Shown here one piece after another: positions 17,704-25,756 of a stretch of DNA of 40,245 bases. Position 1 is the stretch's first letter. Each line of letters begins with the position of its first letter. A program made the translations under genes and the position numbers. The stretch lies in assembly GCA_050743865.1 (NCBI GenBank), contig JBOGGE010000139.1, positions 1 to 40,245 of the forward strand, in the 5' to 3' direction. The notes under the pieces are model-generated. The model was not told the DNA's origin. It ran no database searches and saw only the letters and a list, made by a program, of their open reading frames with translations. Source of the stretch: DAHUZJ01 sp050743865 (lineage in GTDB: Bacteria; Actinomycetota; Acidimicrobiia; Acidimicrobiales; RAAP-2).

Positions 17704-18906
17704 CTATCCCCACATGGCGGCGCCGAGGCGCAGGAGGCCCTCCATGTCCACCACGTCCCCGTCGAAGAAGGGGACGGTGGCCAGCACGTCGGGCCGGGTG
17801 GCCAGCTCCGCCCGCTGCTCGGCCTCCCTGCGGGCGACCACCTCGAAGTTGAGGAAGCTCTCCGCCACCTCCTCCAGGACCCGGCGGGTGTGGTCCGTCT
17901 CGGTGGGCAGCGCCGCGGCCAGCTCGGCCGAATGGTCGCGGACCGCCGCCGCCACCCTTTCGGCGGCTCGGTCCCGGAAGGTGGCGGGAAGCACCTTGTT
18001 GAGCACCACGGCACCGAGGTGCAGATCCCGGTCGGCCAGCTCGCGAGCGAAATGCTCGGCCTCCCGCACCGGCGCCGCCTCGAGGGTCGAGACCACGAGG
18101 AAGGTGCACCGGCGGTCGGCGAGGAGCCGGGTCACCGCCCCGGCCCGCTCGACGAAACCGTCGTACATCGACTGGAACAGGATGAAGAATTCGGCGATGT
18201 CGGCCAGGAACTGGGTACCGAGGATGCGGTCGGCGACCTGGTAGAAGGGCCGTGAGGCCAGGTTCATCAGGCGCGAGCGATAGGGCACGATGAGCCACCG
18301 GAGCAGCCGGCTGGAGAAGAAGTCGGCCATCCGCTGAGGGGCATCGAGGAAGTCGAGGGCATTGCGGGTGGGCGGGGTGTCGACCACGATGAGGTCGTAG
18401 GTGCCCTCGGCGTGGATCTCGTAAAGCCGCTCCATGGCGATGTAGTCGTGGCTCTGGACGAAGCGTCCCGAGATGTTCCGGTACAGCGGATTGGCCAGGA
18501 TGCTCCGGCGGGTGGCGGCATCGGGCGAATGGCGGCGCACCAGGGCGTCCCAGCTCTCCTTGGCGTCGAGCATCGCCGCCCACAGCTCTCCCCGCGGGGT
18601 GGCGCCGGCCTGGCGGAAGACGCCGTCGGGGATTCGGCGCTCGCCGTTGCCCAATCCCTCCTTCGGCAGCCCCAGCGCGTCGGCCAGCCGCCGGGCCGGG
18701 TCGACGGTGAGCACGAGCACCCGGCCTCCCAGGTGGCAAGCGGCGGTGGCGGCGGCAGCGGCGGCGGTGGTGGTCTTGCCGACGCCCCCCGGCCCGCAGG
18801 CGATGACGATCTCCTTTGCCGCCAGCAGGCCCTCGAGCGACCCGCGGCGGGTGTCGGGGGACGGCGCCGGATCCCGCGGGTCCGGCGGCGGCGCGGATCC
18901 GGTCAC
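17704..18906 (-). CDS. ArsA/Get3-like ATPase (variant Walker A)
   Basis: This 400-residue P-loop ATPase belongs to the ArsA/Get3 group. The Walker A is CGPGGVGKTTT: the signature lysine of the deviant GKGGVGKT motif is replaced by proline, whereas the partner gene keeps it. Other features are TVDPARRLADALGL (switch I-like), VVDTPPTRNALDFLDAP (Walker B region) and a long insert rich in aromatic residues (FYQVADRILGTQFLADIAEFFILFQSMYDGF) that could bind a hydrophobic client. The start is a GTG at 18906 overlapping the stop of the preceding ATPase (GTGA). I infer an asymmetric heterodimer with that ATPase. Mycobacteria also carry such a pair; arsenite transport is unlikely because no ArsB is nearby. 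Confidence 0.87.
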   Translation of the reverse strand: MTGSAPPPDPRDPAPSPDTRRGSLEGLLAAKEIVIACGPGGVGKTTTAAAAAATAACHLGGRVLVLTVDPARRLADALGLPKEGLGNGERRIPDGVFRQAGATPRGELWAAMLDAKESWDALVRRHSPDAATRRSILANPLYRNISGRFVQSHDYIAMERLYEIHAEGTYDLIVVDTPPTRNALDFLDAPQRMADFFSSRLLRWLIVPYRSRLMNLASRPFYQVADRILGTQFLADIAEFFILFQSMYDGFVERAGAVTRLLADRRCTFLVVSTLEAAPVREAEHFARELADRDLHLGAVVLNKVLPATFRDRAAERVAAAVRDHSAELAAALPTETDHTRRVLEEVAESFLNFEVVARREAEQRAELATRPDVLATVPFFDGDVVDMEGLLRLGAAMWG

Positions 18907-19853
18907 AGCCCCAGCTCCTCGGCCAGCGACGTGGCCACCTGGGCGGTCGTCCGGAGCCCGTGCGACCGGGTGAACAGGTAGGGCAGGTACAGGGTCGGGA
19001 CCGACGGCGGCAGCCCGGCCCGGAGCCGGTCGAGATGGCCGGCCCGGGTACGCCGCATGGTGACCGCCAGGCGGGCTCCTTCCATCACCGGCGTCACGTC
19101 GCCACCAACGTGATCAGAGAGGGTTCGCAGGTTCTGCGGCTCGCAGAGCTCCTCGAACACCTCTTCCTCGTGCACCCCGAACAGCTCGGGGAGCACCCGG
19201 TTGACGACCACCGCGGCCAGCCGCACGGTGGTCTCGGTGGCCACCCGCTCGGCCAGTTCCAGGGTCTCGGCCACGGGCATTTCCTCGGGGGTGGTCACCG
19301 CCACCAGGCCGGTGCGGGCCGGATCGGAGAGGATGTCGAGCATCCAGTCGGTCTGGGAACGGATGAGGCCGACCTTCACGAGGTCGTTGATGGCCTGGGG
19401 GGCGGCCAACTGACCGATGATGTGGCCCGTGGCCGGAGCGTCCACCACCACGAGGTCGTAATGGCGCTCGCGGACCTCGTAGCACAGCTTGCCGACCGTG
19501 AGGATCTCCCGCACCCCTGGTGCGGCGGTGGCCACGAAGTCGAACGCCCGGGCCAGCGGCCCGATGCGACCGGCAATGGGGATGCGGAGGTGCAGCTTCA
19601 GGTACTCCCGCAGTGACGCCTCGGTGTCCATCGACATGGCGAACACGCCAGGGGCCACCTGCCGGCCGGCGAAGTCGGTCGGGGCCGCCTCGAAGAGTGC
19701 GGCCAGGTCGCCCTTGGCGTCGACCTCGCACGCCAGCACCCGCTGGCCGCGGCGGGCGGCCAGCTGGGCCAGCGCCGCCGCCACCGTGGTCTTGCCCACC
19801 CCGCCCTTGCCGGTGACGAGCACCAGGCGCAGGTCGAGGAGCCCCGGGTTCAA
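18903..19853 (-). CDS. ArsA/Get3-like ATPase (canonical deviant Walker A)
   Basis: This 316-residue paralogue of the next ATPase has the full signature VTGKGGVGKTTVAAALA, followed by CEVDAKGDLAALF, VVDAPATGHIIGQLAAP and a VTTPEEMPVAETLEL segment. Get3/ArsA proteins dimerise around two ATPs; this one supplies the signature lysine missing from its partner. A role in handling hydrophobic or tail-anchored-like clients at the membrane is possible but unproven in actinobacteria. The start is TTG at 19853, in a TTGA overlap with the DUF3107 stop, and its stop overlaps the next gene's GTG. The three genes form one tight operon. Confidence 0.88.
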   Translation of the reverse strand: MNPGLLDLRLVLVTGKGGVGKTTVAAALAQLAARRGQRVLACEVDAKGDLAALFEAAPTDFAGRQVAPGVFAMSMDTEASLREYLKLHLRIPIAGRIGPLARAFDFVATAAPGVREILTVGKLCYEVRERHYDLVVVDAPATGHIIGQLAAPQAINDLVKVGLIRSQTDWMLDILSDPARTGLVAVTTPEEMPVAETLELAERVATETTVRLAAVVVNRVLPELFGVHEEEVFEELCEPQNLRTLSDHVGGDVTPVMEGARLAVTMRRTRAGHLDRLRAGLPPSVPTLYLPYLFTRSHGLRTTAQVATSLAEELGL

Positions 19854-20083
19854 GGGGCGCCGAAGCCCACCCGGCGGTCGGTGGCCGGTGCCCCGACCTC
19901 GACGTAGGCCACCTTGGCCACCGGCACGCCGACACGCCGTCCCCGGCGGTCGGTGAGCCAGAGCACCTCGTCACCCCCGAGCGCCCGCTCGATGTCCGCC
20001 AAGAGCTTGTCACGGTCGGCGTCGTCGCCGAGCTCCACCTCGAGCTCCTTGGGGGTCTGGACGATCCCGATCCGCACGTCCAC
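19850..20083 (-). CDS. DUF3107 family small protein
   Basis: This 77-residue protein of the actinobacterial DUF3107 family contains VRIGIVQTPKELEVELGDD and ends with DRRGRRVGVPVAKVAYVEVG, the conserved core of the family. It is predicted to be a small beta-rich cytoplasmic protein; its function is unknown. The GTG at 20083 has GAGGAG about 11 bases upstream. A second GTG two codons later is possible but worse spaced. It is the first gene of the operon with the two ArsA-like ATPases, linked by a TTGA overlap, which suggests a functional tie. Confidence 0.85.
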   Translation of the reverse strand: MDVRIGIVQTPKELEVELGDDADRDKLLADIERALGGDEVLWLTDRRGRRVGVPVAKVAYVEVGAPATDRRVGFGAP

Positions 20084-20238
20084 CTGGTGTCTCGCTCCTC
20101 GGTCCGGGGCGGCTGCCACCACCCGCCCAATGGCACGCATCGTGGGGCGGGACGCCGCCGGTGCGGCCGGCCCGGCGCCCCGGTGGCGCCCGATGCCCGG
20201 CACCGCCGACGATACAGGTACCGGGCAGACTGGGCGGC

Positions 20239-21498
20239 ATGGTAGGCGCGGACGATCGGGACGCGGACGGGACGGGCGACCGGGGCGCCGACGGGGCGGG
20301 CGACCGGGGCGCCGGCAGCGCCCTGCCCGGGGCGGGTTCCGGCGATCAGCGCGAGCGGGCGGAGGTCTCGTCGGCCCGGGCCCGGAGGTGGGCGGGCACC
20401 ATGGCCGGCCACCGGTCCGAGGTGGTGGGGCTCCGCCAGGCCCATGCCGGCCCGACGGCGCCCCTCGGCGCCACGTCGATCCTCGATCGCGCCGCCAGGG
20501 AGGCGGCGGAGCACGACGCCCTGGCCCCGGCGGCCACGCGGTCCGCCGGTGCCGGCGACCGGCGGCGAGCGGAGGAGCCCGACCCCTGGCGCACCTGTTT
20601 CGAGCGCGACCGGGACCGGATCCTCCATGCCACGGCGTTCCGCCGGCTGGCCGGGAAGACGCAGGTGTTCGTCTTCCCCGCCGACCACCAGCGCACCCGC
20701 TTGACCCATGCCCTCGAGGTGGCCCAGATCGCCCGTTCCCTGGCCGCCGCCCTCCGGCTGAACGTGGCGCTGGCCGAGGCGATCGCCCTCGGGCACGACT
20801 GCGGCCACGGCCCGTTCGGGCACGCCAGCGAGGACGCCCTCGATCCGCTGGCTCCCGGGGGGTTCGACCACGCCCCCTGGGGCGCCGACATCACCCTGGC
20901 CCCGCTCAACCTGACCCGGGAGGTCAGCGACGGCATCCGCAATCACAGCTGGTCGCGGCCGCCACCGGTGACGCCCGAAGGGGAGGTGTGCTCCCTGGCC
21001 GACCGGATGGCCTATGCCACCCATGACGCCGAGGACGCAGCCCGGGCCGGCATCGTCGACCTCGACGACCTGCCGGGGGCGGTGCTCGAGGTGGTGGGCC
21101 GGTCGCGGTCCCGCCAGCTCGACACCTTCGTCACCGACGTCGTCCTCACCAGCCAGGACCGGCAGGCCGTCGGCATGAGCGCCGACCCGGCCGACGCCCT
21201 GGCCGCCCTGCGGGAGTGGTGCTACCAGCGGATCTACCTTCGTCCGGAGTCGGTGACCCAGGCGGGCATGGTCCACCGGATGCTCCGGGCGCTGGTCGAG
21301 CACTACGTGGCCCATCCCGATCGGCTCCCCGACCGGCCGGACCTCGACCGTGACGGCGAGCGGCAGCGGGCAGCGGTCGGGTACGTCGCCGGCATGACCG
21401 ATCGCTTCGCCTGCGCCCAGGCTGCGCAGCTCCTCGGCTGGAGGCCGAGCGAGATGCCCGCCGGTTTCGACACCTCGGCGCCCCCGGGAGATGGCTGA
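20239..21498 (+). CDS. dGTPase-like HD-domain triphosphohydrolase
   Basis: This HD-superfamily enzyme of the deoxyguanosinetriphosphate triphosphohydrolase-like group splits dNTPs into nucleoside and tripolyphosphate. The signatures are PWRTCFERDRDRILHATAFRRLAGKTQVF, then the metal site in RLTHALEVAQIA and AIALGHDCGHGPFGH, with HDAEDAARAG further on. The start is uncertain. The ATG at 20239 gives 419 residues but a repetitive Asp/Gly/Ala-rich leader (GDRGADGAGDRGAG); an ATG at 20401 (MAGHRSEVVG), with GGAGG 12 bases upstream, gives 365 residues and is closer to known family lengths. It is divergent from the DUF3107 operon. Confidence 0.9.
   Translation: MVGADDRDADGTGDRGADGAGDRGAGSALPGAGSGDQRERAEVSSARARRWAGTMAGHRSEVVGLRQAHAGPTAPLGATSILDRAAREAAEHDALAPAATRSAGAGDRRRAEEPDPWRTCFERDRDRILHATAFRRLAGKTQVFVFPADHQRTRLTHALEVAQIARSLAAALRLNVALAEAIALGHDCGHGPFGHASEDALDPLAPGGFDHAPWGADITLAPLNLTREVSDGIRNHSWSRPPPVTPEGEVCSLADRMAYATHDAEDAARAGIVDLDDLPGAVLEVVGRSRSRQLDTFVTDVVLTSQDRQAVGMSADPADALAALREWCYQRIYLRPESVTQAGMVHRMLRALVEHYVAHPDRLPDRPDLDRDGERQRAAVGYVAGMTDRFACAQAAQLLGWRPSEMPAGFDTSAPPGDG
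20274..20314. repeat. 24-bp period repeat at the 5' end of the dGTPase-like gene
   Basis: The 17-mer GGGCGACCGGGGCGCCG occurs at 20274-20290 and 20298-20314, a 24-bp period. If translation starts at 20239 it encodes the repeated GDRGADGA; if translation starts at 20401 it lies in the leader. Confidence 0.8.
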
Positions 21499-21528
21499 GC
21501 CGGCAACCCGGTCCGCTGGCGCCGCGGC

Positions 21529-21921
21529 TCAGTACCCCGGGACGTAGCCTCCCCGGCCGAGGCTCACGCTCTCGTACACGTCCATCGAGTCGTCGAGGCC
21601 CCCCACCACCTCGCGCACCCAGGGAAGGCGGTCGGTCAGGATGCGCTCGACCCCTCCCTGCAAGGTCGCCGAGCTGATGGCGCACGAGCTGCACGCCCCT
21701 TGCAGCTGGACCTCGATCACCCCGGTCTCGACGTCGGCCCTCACCAGGACCAGGTCGCCGCCATCGGCCTGGACAGCGGGCCGCATGAGCTCGATCAGCC
21801 CCCGGAGCTGGCCGAGGCGTGCCTCGCGCTCGGCGTCGTCCAGCGGGGCGGCCGGACCGGTCCCACCATCGCTCTCGAACTGCTCGTCCATCTGCCCGTC
21901 CATGTCGTTCCCCGGAATCAC
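21529..21921 (-). CDS. NifU C-terminal-domain (Nfu-type) iron-sulfur protein
   Basis: This 130-residue protein has an Nfu domain, which carries or transfers iron-sulfur clusters. The core is LIELMRPAVQADGGDLVLV followed by the GACSSC motif (CxxC) that holds the cluster, then SSATLQGGVERILTDRLPWV. The N-terminal 35 residues are acidic and probably disordered. The GTG at 21921 overlaps the stop of the upstream FAH-family gene (GTGA) and has AGAGG nine bases upstream; an ATG at 21903 is an alternative. It is separate from the aconitase, though it could serve such iron-sulfur enzymes. Confidence 0.88.
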   Translation of the reverse strand: MIPGNDMDGQMDEQFESDGGTGPAAPLDDAEREARLGQLRGLIELMRPAVQADGGDLVLVRADVETGVIEVQLQGACSSCAISSATLQGGVERILTDRLPWVREVVGGLDDSMDVYESVSLGRGGYVPGY

Positions 21922-22868
21922 TCCCCGACACCTCTATTCTGCCGTGGACCGGCCGTCGGCCGTGCGGTGACCGCCCCGATCTGCGCCGGGTCGGCCACGA
22001 CCGGGTTCTCGAGCACGCCGATCGACTCGATCTCGACCCGGACGACGTCGCCGTGCCGCAGCCACCGGGGCGGTCGATGGCCACGGCCGACGCCGGCCGG
22101 GGTCCCGGTGCACAGCACATCGCCCGGCTCCAGGGGGAAGACGGTCGTCAGGTACTCGATCATCTGGCCGAAGGTGAACATCAGGTCGGCGGTGACGGCG
22201 TCCTGGCGCAGATCCCCGTTCACCCAGGTCCGGAGGCGCAGGGAGCCGGCGTCACCCACCTCCTCGGGCGTCACCACCCACGGGCCCATGGGCCCGTGGG
22301 TATCGAACGACTTTCCCATGGTGAAGGTCGGGGAGTATGCCTGCCAGTCCCGGACGCTGACGTCATTGACCACCGTGAAACCGGCCACGACGTCCAGCCA
22401 GCGGTCGGCCGGCACCGACTTCGCCCGGCGGCCGACGACCATCGCCAGCTCGCCCTCGTAGTCGACCTCGTCCGAAACGGTGGGGACCACGACGGCCGAG
22501 CCGGGCCCGGTGACGCACGTGCGCTGCTTGTTGAACCACTACCGGTGGCTCGGCGGCTACCTGCCCATCTTGGCGGCGTGAGCACGGTAGTTCATCCCAG
22601 TGGCCAGCATCTTTGGCGGCGCCGGCACTGGCGCCAGCAGCCAGGCCTCGTCGATCCCCCGGCGACGGGCCCCGCTCCTCGCTGCCGTCGCCGCCGCGTC
22701 GAGGGCATCGGGGCCGAGCGCAAGCAGCGCCGCCATGTCACCCGGGACGCCGACGGCAGCATCGGTGAGGTCCACGATCTGCCCGCACCCGCCGTCCGCC
22801 AGCACGCCGGTCCGCGGGGCCGGAGGCCGACCGGCGCCGCCCAGGTGGATCGCAGCCGCTCGCCGTAT
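21918..22868 (-). pseudogene. Fumarylacetoacetate hydrolase family gene, frame-disrupted
   Basis: The sequence encodes a recognisable FAH-family (beta-diketone hydrolase) protein, but not in one frame. The N-terminal part (DLTDAAVGVPGDMAALLALG ... PPKMLATGMNYRAHAAKMG) and the larger part from FNKQRTCVTGPG to the end (TVSDEVDYEGELAMVVGRR, NDVSVRDWQ, GDVLCTGTPAGVGRG) share a frame, yet two TAG codons (22557-22559 and 22539-22541) separate them. Between those, another frame reads QVAAEPPVV, exactly the linker expected, so a one-base loss near 22562-22565 and a one-base gain near 22535 restore a continuous protein. No ATG/GTG/TTG occurs where the N-terminus should begin; that codon is ATA (22866-22868). 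It could be decay or sequence error. The remnant from 22490 could still be made. Confidence 0.75.
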
Positions 22869-24180
22869 GGTTGACCGGGTGCGGCCGGACGAGGTGCTCA
22901 GCGTCGACGAGATCGACCTGGCCGACCTCACATTCTGGGCCCGATCGTGGGAGGAACGGGAGGGTGCCTTCCTCACCCTGCGCCGGGAGCGCCCGATGGC
23001 GCATTTCGACGAGATGGACCTGCGGAAGCGGTCGGCCCTGGCACCGCCGCCGGGTGCCGGGTATTGGGCGGTGACCCGCTACGCCGACATCGCCGAGGCC
23101 AGCCGGCACCCCGAGATCTACCGCTCCGGGGCGGGCGCGGTCAGCGTGATCGACATGCCGCCGGAGATGGTTGAGTACTTCAGCGGGATGATCAGCACCG
23201 ACGACCCCCGGCACGCCCGCTTGCGGCGGATCGTCTCGTCCGCCTTCAACCCTCGGATGGTCCGGGACATCGAGGACCACATCGAGGAGGTGGCGGCCCG
23301 GATCGTCGATCGGGTGGCCACGTTGGGCCAATGTGATTTCGTGACCGAGATCGCGGCGCGCCTGCCACTCCAGGTCATCTGCGAGATGATGGGGATCCCC
23401 GAGTCCCGGTACCACGACGTGCTGCGATGCTCGAACGTCATCCTCAGCGAAGGGGACCCGGAGCTCGTTCCCGAGGGTGCCGACCCGGTGGCCGCCTTTC
23501 TCCGGGCCGGTGAGGAGCTGACCACCCTCATGCACGAGATCGGCGACGAACGTCTCGTCCACCCGGCCGACGACCTCACGACCGGCCTGGTGACGACGAA
23601 CGTGGACGGTGAGGCGTTGACCCACGCCGAGCTGGCGTCCTTCTTCATCCTCCTGGTGGTCGCCGGCAACGAGACGACCCGGACCGCCATCACCCACGGG
23701 CTGTGGGCGCTGACCCAGTATCCAGACCAGCGGGCCGCCTGGCTGGATGACGTGGCCGGGACGACGCCGACCGCCGTCGAGGAGATCGTGCGGTGGGCGT
23801 CACCGGTCACCTGGATGCGCCGCACCGTCGCCACCGACACCGAGCTTGGAGGGCAGACGTTGCGTCCGGGCGAGAAGGTGCTCCTGTTCTACAACTCGGC
23901 CAACCGCGATGATGACGCGTTCGACGATCCGTTCCGCTTCGACGTCCGCCGAACCCCGAACCCGCACGTGGGGTTCGGCGCTCCGGGCCCGCACTTCTGC
24001 CTCGGCGCCCACCTGGCCCGCCGGGAGCTGGCGGTGATATGGCGGAAGTTGCTGGTCCGCCTCCCCGACATCCGGGCCACCGCCGAGCCCGATCGGCTGC
24101 GATCCTCCTTCGTCAACGGCATCAAGCACCTGCCGTGCACCTTCACCCCACCGGCCGTCTCCGGCCCGATCCACCGCTGA
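22867..24180 (+). CDS. Cytochrome P450
   Basis: This 437-residue soluble bacterial P450 monooxygenase has the oxygen-binding I-helix AGNETT (266-271), the K-helix EEIVR (305-309), and the haem-ligand loop GFGAPGPHFCLG with Cys378. The opening DEIDLADLTFWARSWEEREGAF and the general plan resemble the CYP124/125/142 group that oxidises sterol side chains and methyl-branched lipids in actinobacteria; this subfamily placement is inference. No dedicated ferredoxin or ferredoxin reductase gene is adjacent. The ATG at 22867 overlaps the presumed start of the divergent FAH gene, so both share one promoter region. The stop overlaps a doubtful open frame on the other strand. Confidence 0.93.
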   Translation: MVDRVRPDEVLSVDEIDLADLTFWARSWEEREGAFLTLRRERPMAHFDEMDLRKRSALAPPPGAGYWAVTRYADIAEASRHPEIYRSGAGAVSVIDMPPEMVEYFSGMISTDDPRHARLRRIVSSAFNPRMVRDIEDHIEEVAARIVDRVATLGQCDFVTEIAARLPLQVICEMMGIPESRYHDVLRCSNVILSEGDPELVPEGADPVAAFLRAGEELTTLMHEIGDERLVHPADDLTTGLVTTNVDGEALTHAELASFFILLVVAGNETTRTAITHGLWALTQYPDQRAAWLDDVAGTTPTAVEEIVRWASPVTWMRRTVATDTELGGQTLRPGEKVLLFYNSANRDDDAFDDPFRFDVRRTPNPHVGFGAPGPHFCLGAHLARRELAVIWRKLLVRLPDIRATAEPDRLRSSFVNGIKHLPCTFTPPAVSGPIHR

Positions 24181-24555
24181 CGGCGTCGGCGGTGGCGTCG
24201 GCGTGGCGGTGGCGGTCTCGACGGGAGCCGTCAGGGGCCCGACCGGGCCGGCAGGCTCGGCTCTGGCGACCCGATTGGCGAACGGGGAGCGGTTGACCCC
24301 GAGCGCCCCGGGGCGGACCCGGAGATCCCCGAACACGGCTGTCGATCAGCCGGTGCCCACCTCTTCCCGGGTACATCAGCCCGCCGCCCCCGAAGAAGCC
24401 AACCAGGAGCGCCCCGAGGCCACGGCGCCTTCCGGCCGGCTTGGCGAGGCCGCCCACGACCACCCCCCGCTGCCGGCCAGTCGGGTGGCGGTCCCCGCGT
24501 CCGCCCGCGCCATGCAGCGCCCAGGCGGCGGCGCCCGGAGCAAGCGCTCCGGGGC
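24181..24555. other. Intergenic stretch between P450 and Mug, no supported gene
   Basis: No convincing gene is seen. A minus-strand frame from an ATG at 24559, overlapping the Mug stop as ATGA, runs to 24143 and includes a hydrophobic GALLVGFFGGGGLMYPG. The rest is Arg/Gly/Pro-rich, like a shadow frame, and it would overlap the P450 end by 38 bp. Confidence 0.4.
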
Positions 24556-25194
24556 TCATCCGGCCGGGGCGCGGCGCCCGGGGGCAGCGGAGCGCAGCCG
24601 GCGGAGCAGGTCGACCATTTCGTCGAACCGGTAGCTGGCTTGGAGGCCGCTCGGGTTGGGCAGCACCCACAGGGCGGAGGACCCCAACCCGTCGGGCTGT
24701 TCCCCGGGGCCGGCCGCCGGACGTTCGAAGGCGATGCGGTAGGCGCCGAGGCCGAGGACGGCGATCGCCAGCGGGCGCCAGCGGGCGGCGGCGACAGCCA
24801 GCCGGGCGGCGCCGGCGCGCAGCTCTTCGACGGAGAGCTCGGTCGCCGTCGCCGTCGTCCTCCGGACCAGGTTGGTGATGCCCAGGCCGGCGTCGAGCAG
24901 GGCGCGTTCGTCGGAAGGTGACAGCACTTCGCCGGTGAACCCGGCGGCGTGGAGGAGCTTCCAGAACCGGTTGCCGGGGTGGGCAAAATGATGCCCGACG
25001 GCTCCCGACCACCGCCCGGGGTTGATACCGCAGAAGAGGACGTCGAGATCGGCCCGGACGACGTCAGGGATCTCCGCCCCTTCGCGTGCCGCTGCCGCCA
25101 GGTCGGACGCCGCCGGCCGGGAGGGCCCGGTCGCCACCGACCGGCCGCCGATGGGCACGGCTGTCGGTTCAGGCGGTGCCGGGTCGCCGGACAT
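24556..25194 (-). CDS. mug: Mismatch-specific uracil/thymine DNA glycosylase (Mug family)
   Basis: This protein of about 212 residues belongs to the Mug/TDG family, which removes U or T paired with G. The motifs are DVLFCGINPGRWSGAVGHHFAHPGNRFWKLLHAAGF (catalytic Asn of the GINPG motif) and the closing WVLPNPSGLQASYRFDEM. ITNLVRRTTATATELS lies between them. The start is not settled: I use the ATG at 25194, which gives a 45-residue low-complexity leader; a GTG at 25137 would give a more typical length and avoid the overlap with the upstream zinc-ribbon frame. This is the third base-excision glycosylase in the window. Confidence 0.9.
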   Translation of the reverse strand: MSGDPAPPEPTAVPIGGRSVATGPSRPAASDLAAAAREGAEIPDVVRADLDVLFCGINPGRWSGAVGHHFAHPGNRFWKLLHAAGFTGEVLSPSDERALLDAGLGITNLVRRTTATATELSVEELRAGAARLAVAAARWRPLAIAVLGLGAYRIAFERPAAGPGEQPDGLGSSALWVLPNPSGLQASYRFDEMVDLLRRLRSAAPGRRAPAG

Positions 25195-25438
25195 GCCGGT
25201 CCCGAGCGTGCCCGTCCCGGCCGCGGCCCCGTTCATGCCCGCCAGCGTGACCGCCGCCGCCGTGCCCGCCGGCCTCCTCCTCCTCGCCGCCACCGCCACC
25301 GTCGCGCTCGGCCGGCACCACGCGACCGCAGCGGCTGCACCAAGCCGCAGGTGAACCCTCGTCGGCGGGATGGACCAGCGCCCCGCAGCTCGCGCACCGC
25401 CAGATCGCTGGCGAGCGATGCCTCTCCCGGCCTGTCAT
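25169..25438 (-). CDS. Small zinc-ribbon protein, hypothetical
   Basis: An 89-residue frame starts at an ATG at 25438 with GAGG close upstream. The N-terminal half has two CxxC knuckles, WRCASCGALVHPAD and WCSRCGRVVPAER, the spacing of a zinc ribbon. The C-terminal half is a Gly/His/Glu-rich tail (GGGGGEEEEAGGHGGGGHAGGHE) that may bind metal or be disordered. It overlaps the possible 5' end of mug in another frame. The cysteine pattern is hard to explain as a shadow, but the tail may be, so the C-terminal extent is uncertain. No function is assigned. Confidence 0.5.
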   Translation of the reverse strand: MTGRERHRSPAIWRCASCGALVHPADEGSPAAWCSRCGRVVPAERDGGGGGEEEEAGGHGGGGHAGGHERGRGRDGHARDRHVRRPGTA

Positions 25439-25756
25439 CGTCCTCAAGACCCCCGCGGCACTGCCGCTCCCCATGGCGCCACGTGAGCGCCCGATCCATC
25501 ATCGGCGCCCCGGTCGGGGCGCCCGAGCCCGCATCGTATGGCCCGTCCCGACATTCCTACCCATCCGACCGTTCCCCCTACGCCGGGTGGGCGCCGGCGG
25601 GCGCGGACCGGCGGGCACGGCCGAAGGGTACCCGCCGCCCCCAGCGGGCATAGCAACTCGGGTGTGCAGGGAAGGGCGGCGGCCCCCAGGCCGGGCCGTG
25701 ACGCCGGGCCCGTGGCGACTGCTGGACGGCCGGCGGGGGGCGCTCGCCGGGGTCCG
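25439..25756. other. Intergenic region before the antiporter gene
   Basis: About 320 bp between the divergent zinc-ribbon and antiporter genes. I see no gene and no repeat; the open frames here are Arg/Pro-rich shadows. It should contain both promoters. Confidence 0.4.

Noticed and set aside
17704..19853. Arsenic resistance operon
   Set aside because: Two ArsA-like ATPases are present, but no ArsB, ArsR, ArsC or ArsD, and no metal-binding cysteine triad is seen in the ATPases.
22539..22559. Two in-frame TAG codons as possible pyrrolysine or stop read-through
   Set aside because: TAG terminates other genes here, and the frame between the two codons restores the expected FAH linker, so paired single-base shifts explain them better.
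24143..24559. Minus-strand frame overlapping the mug stop (ATGA)
   Set aside because: Mostly Arg/Gly/Pro-rich, overlaps the P450 end, and only one short hydrophobic segment is suggestive.
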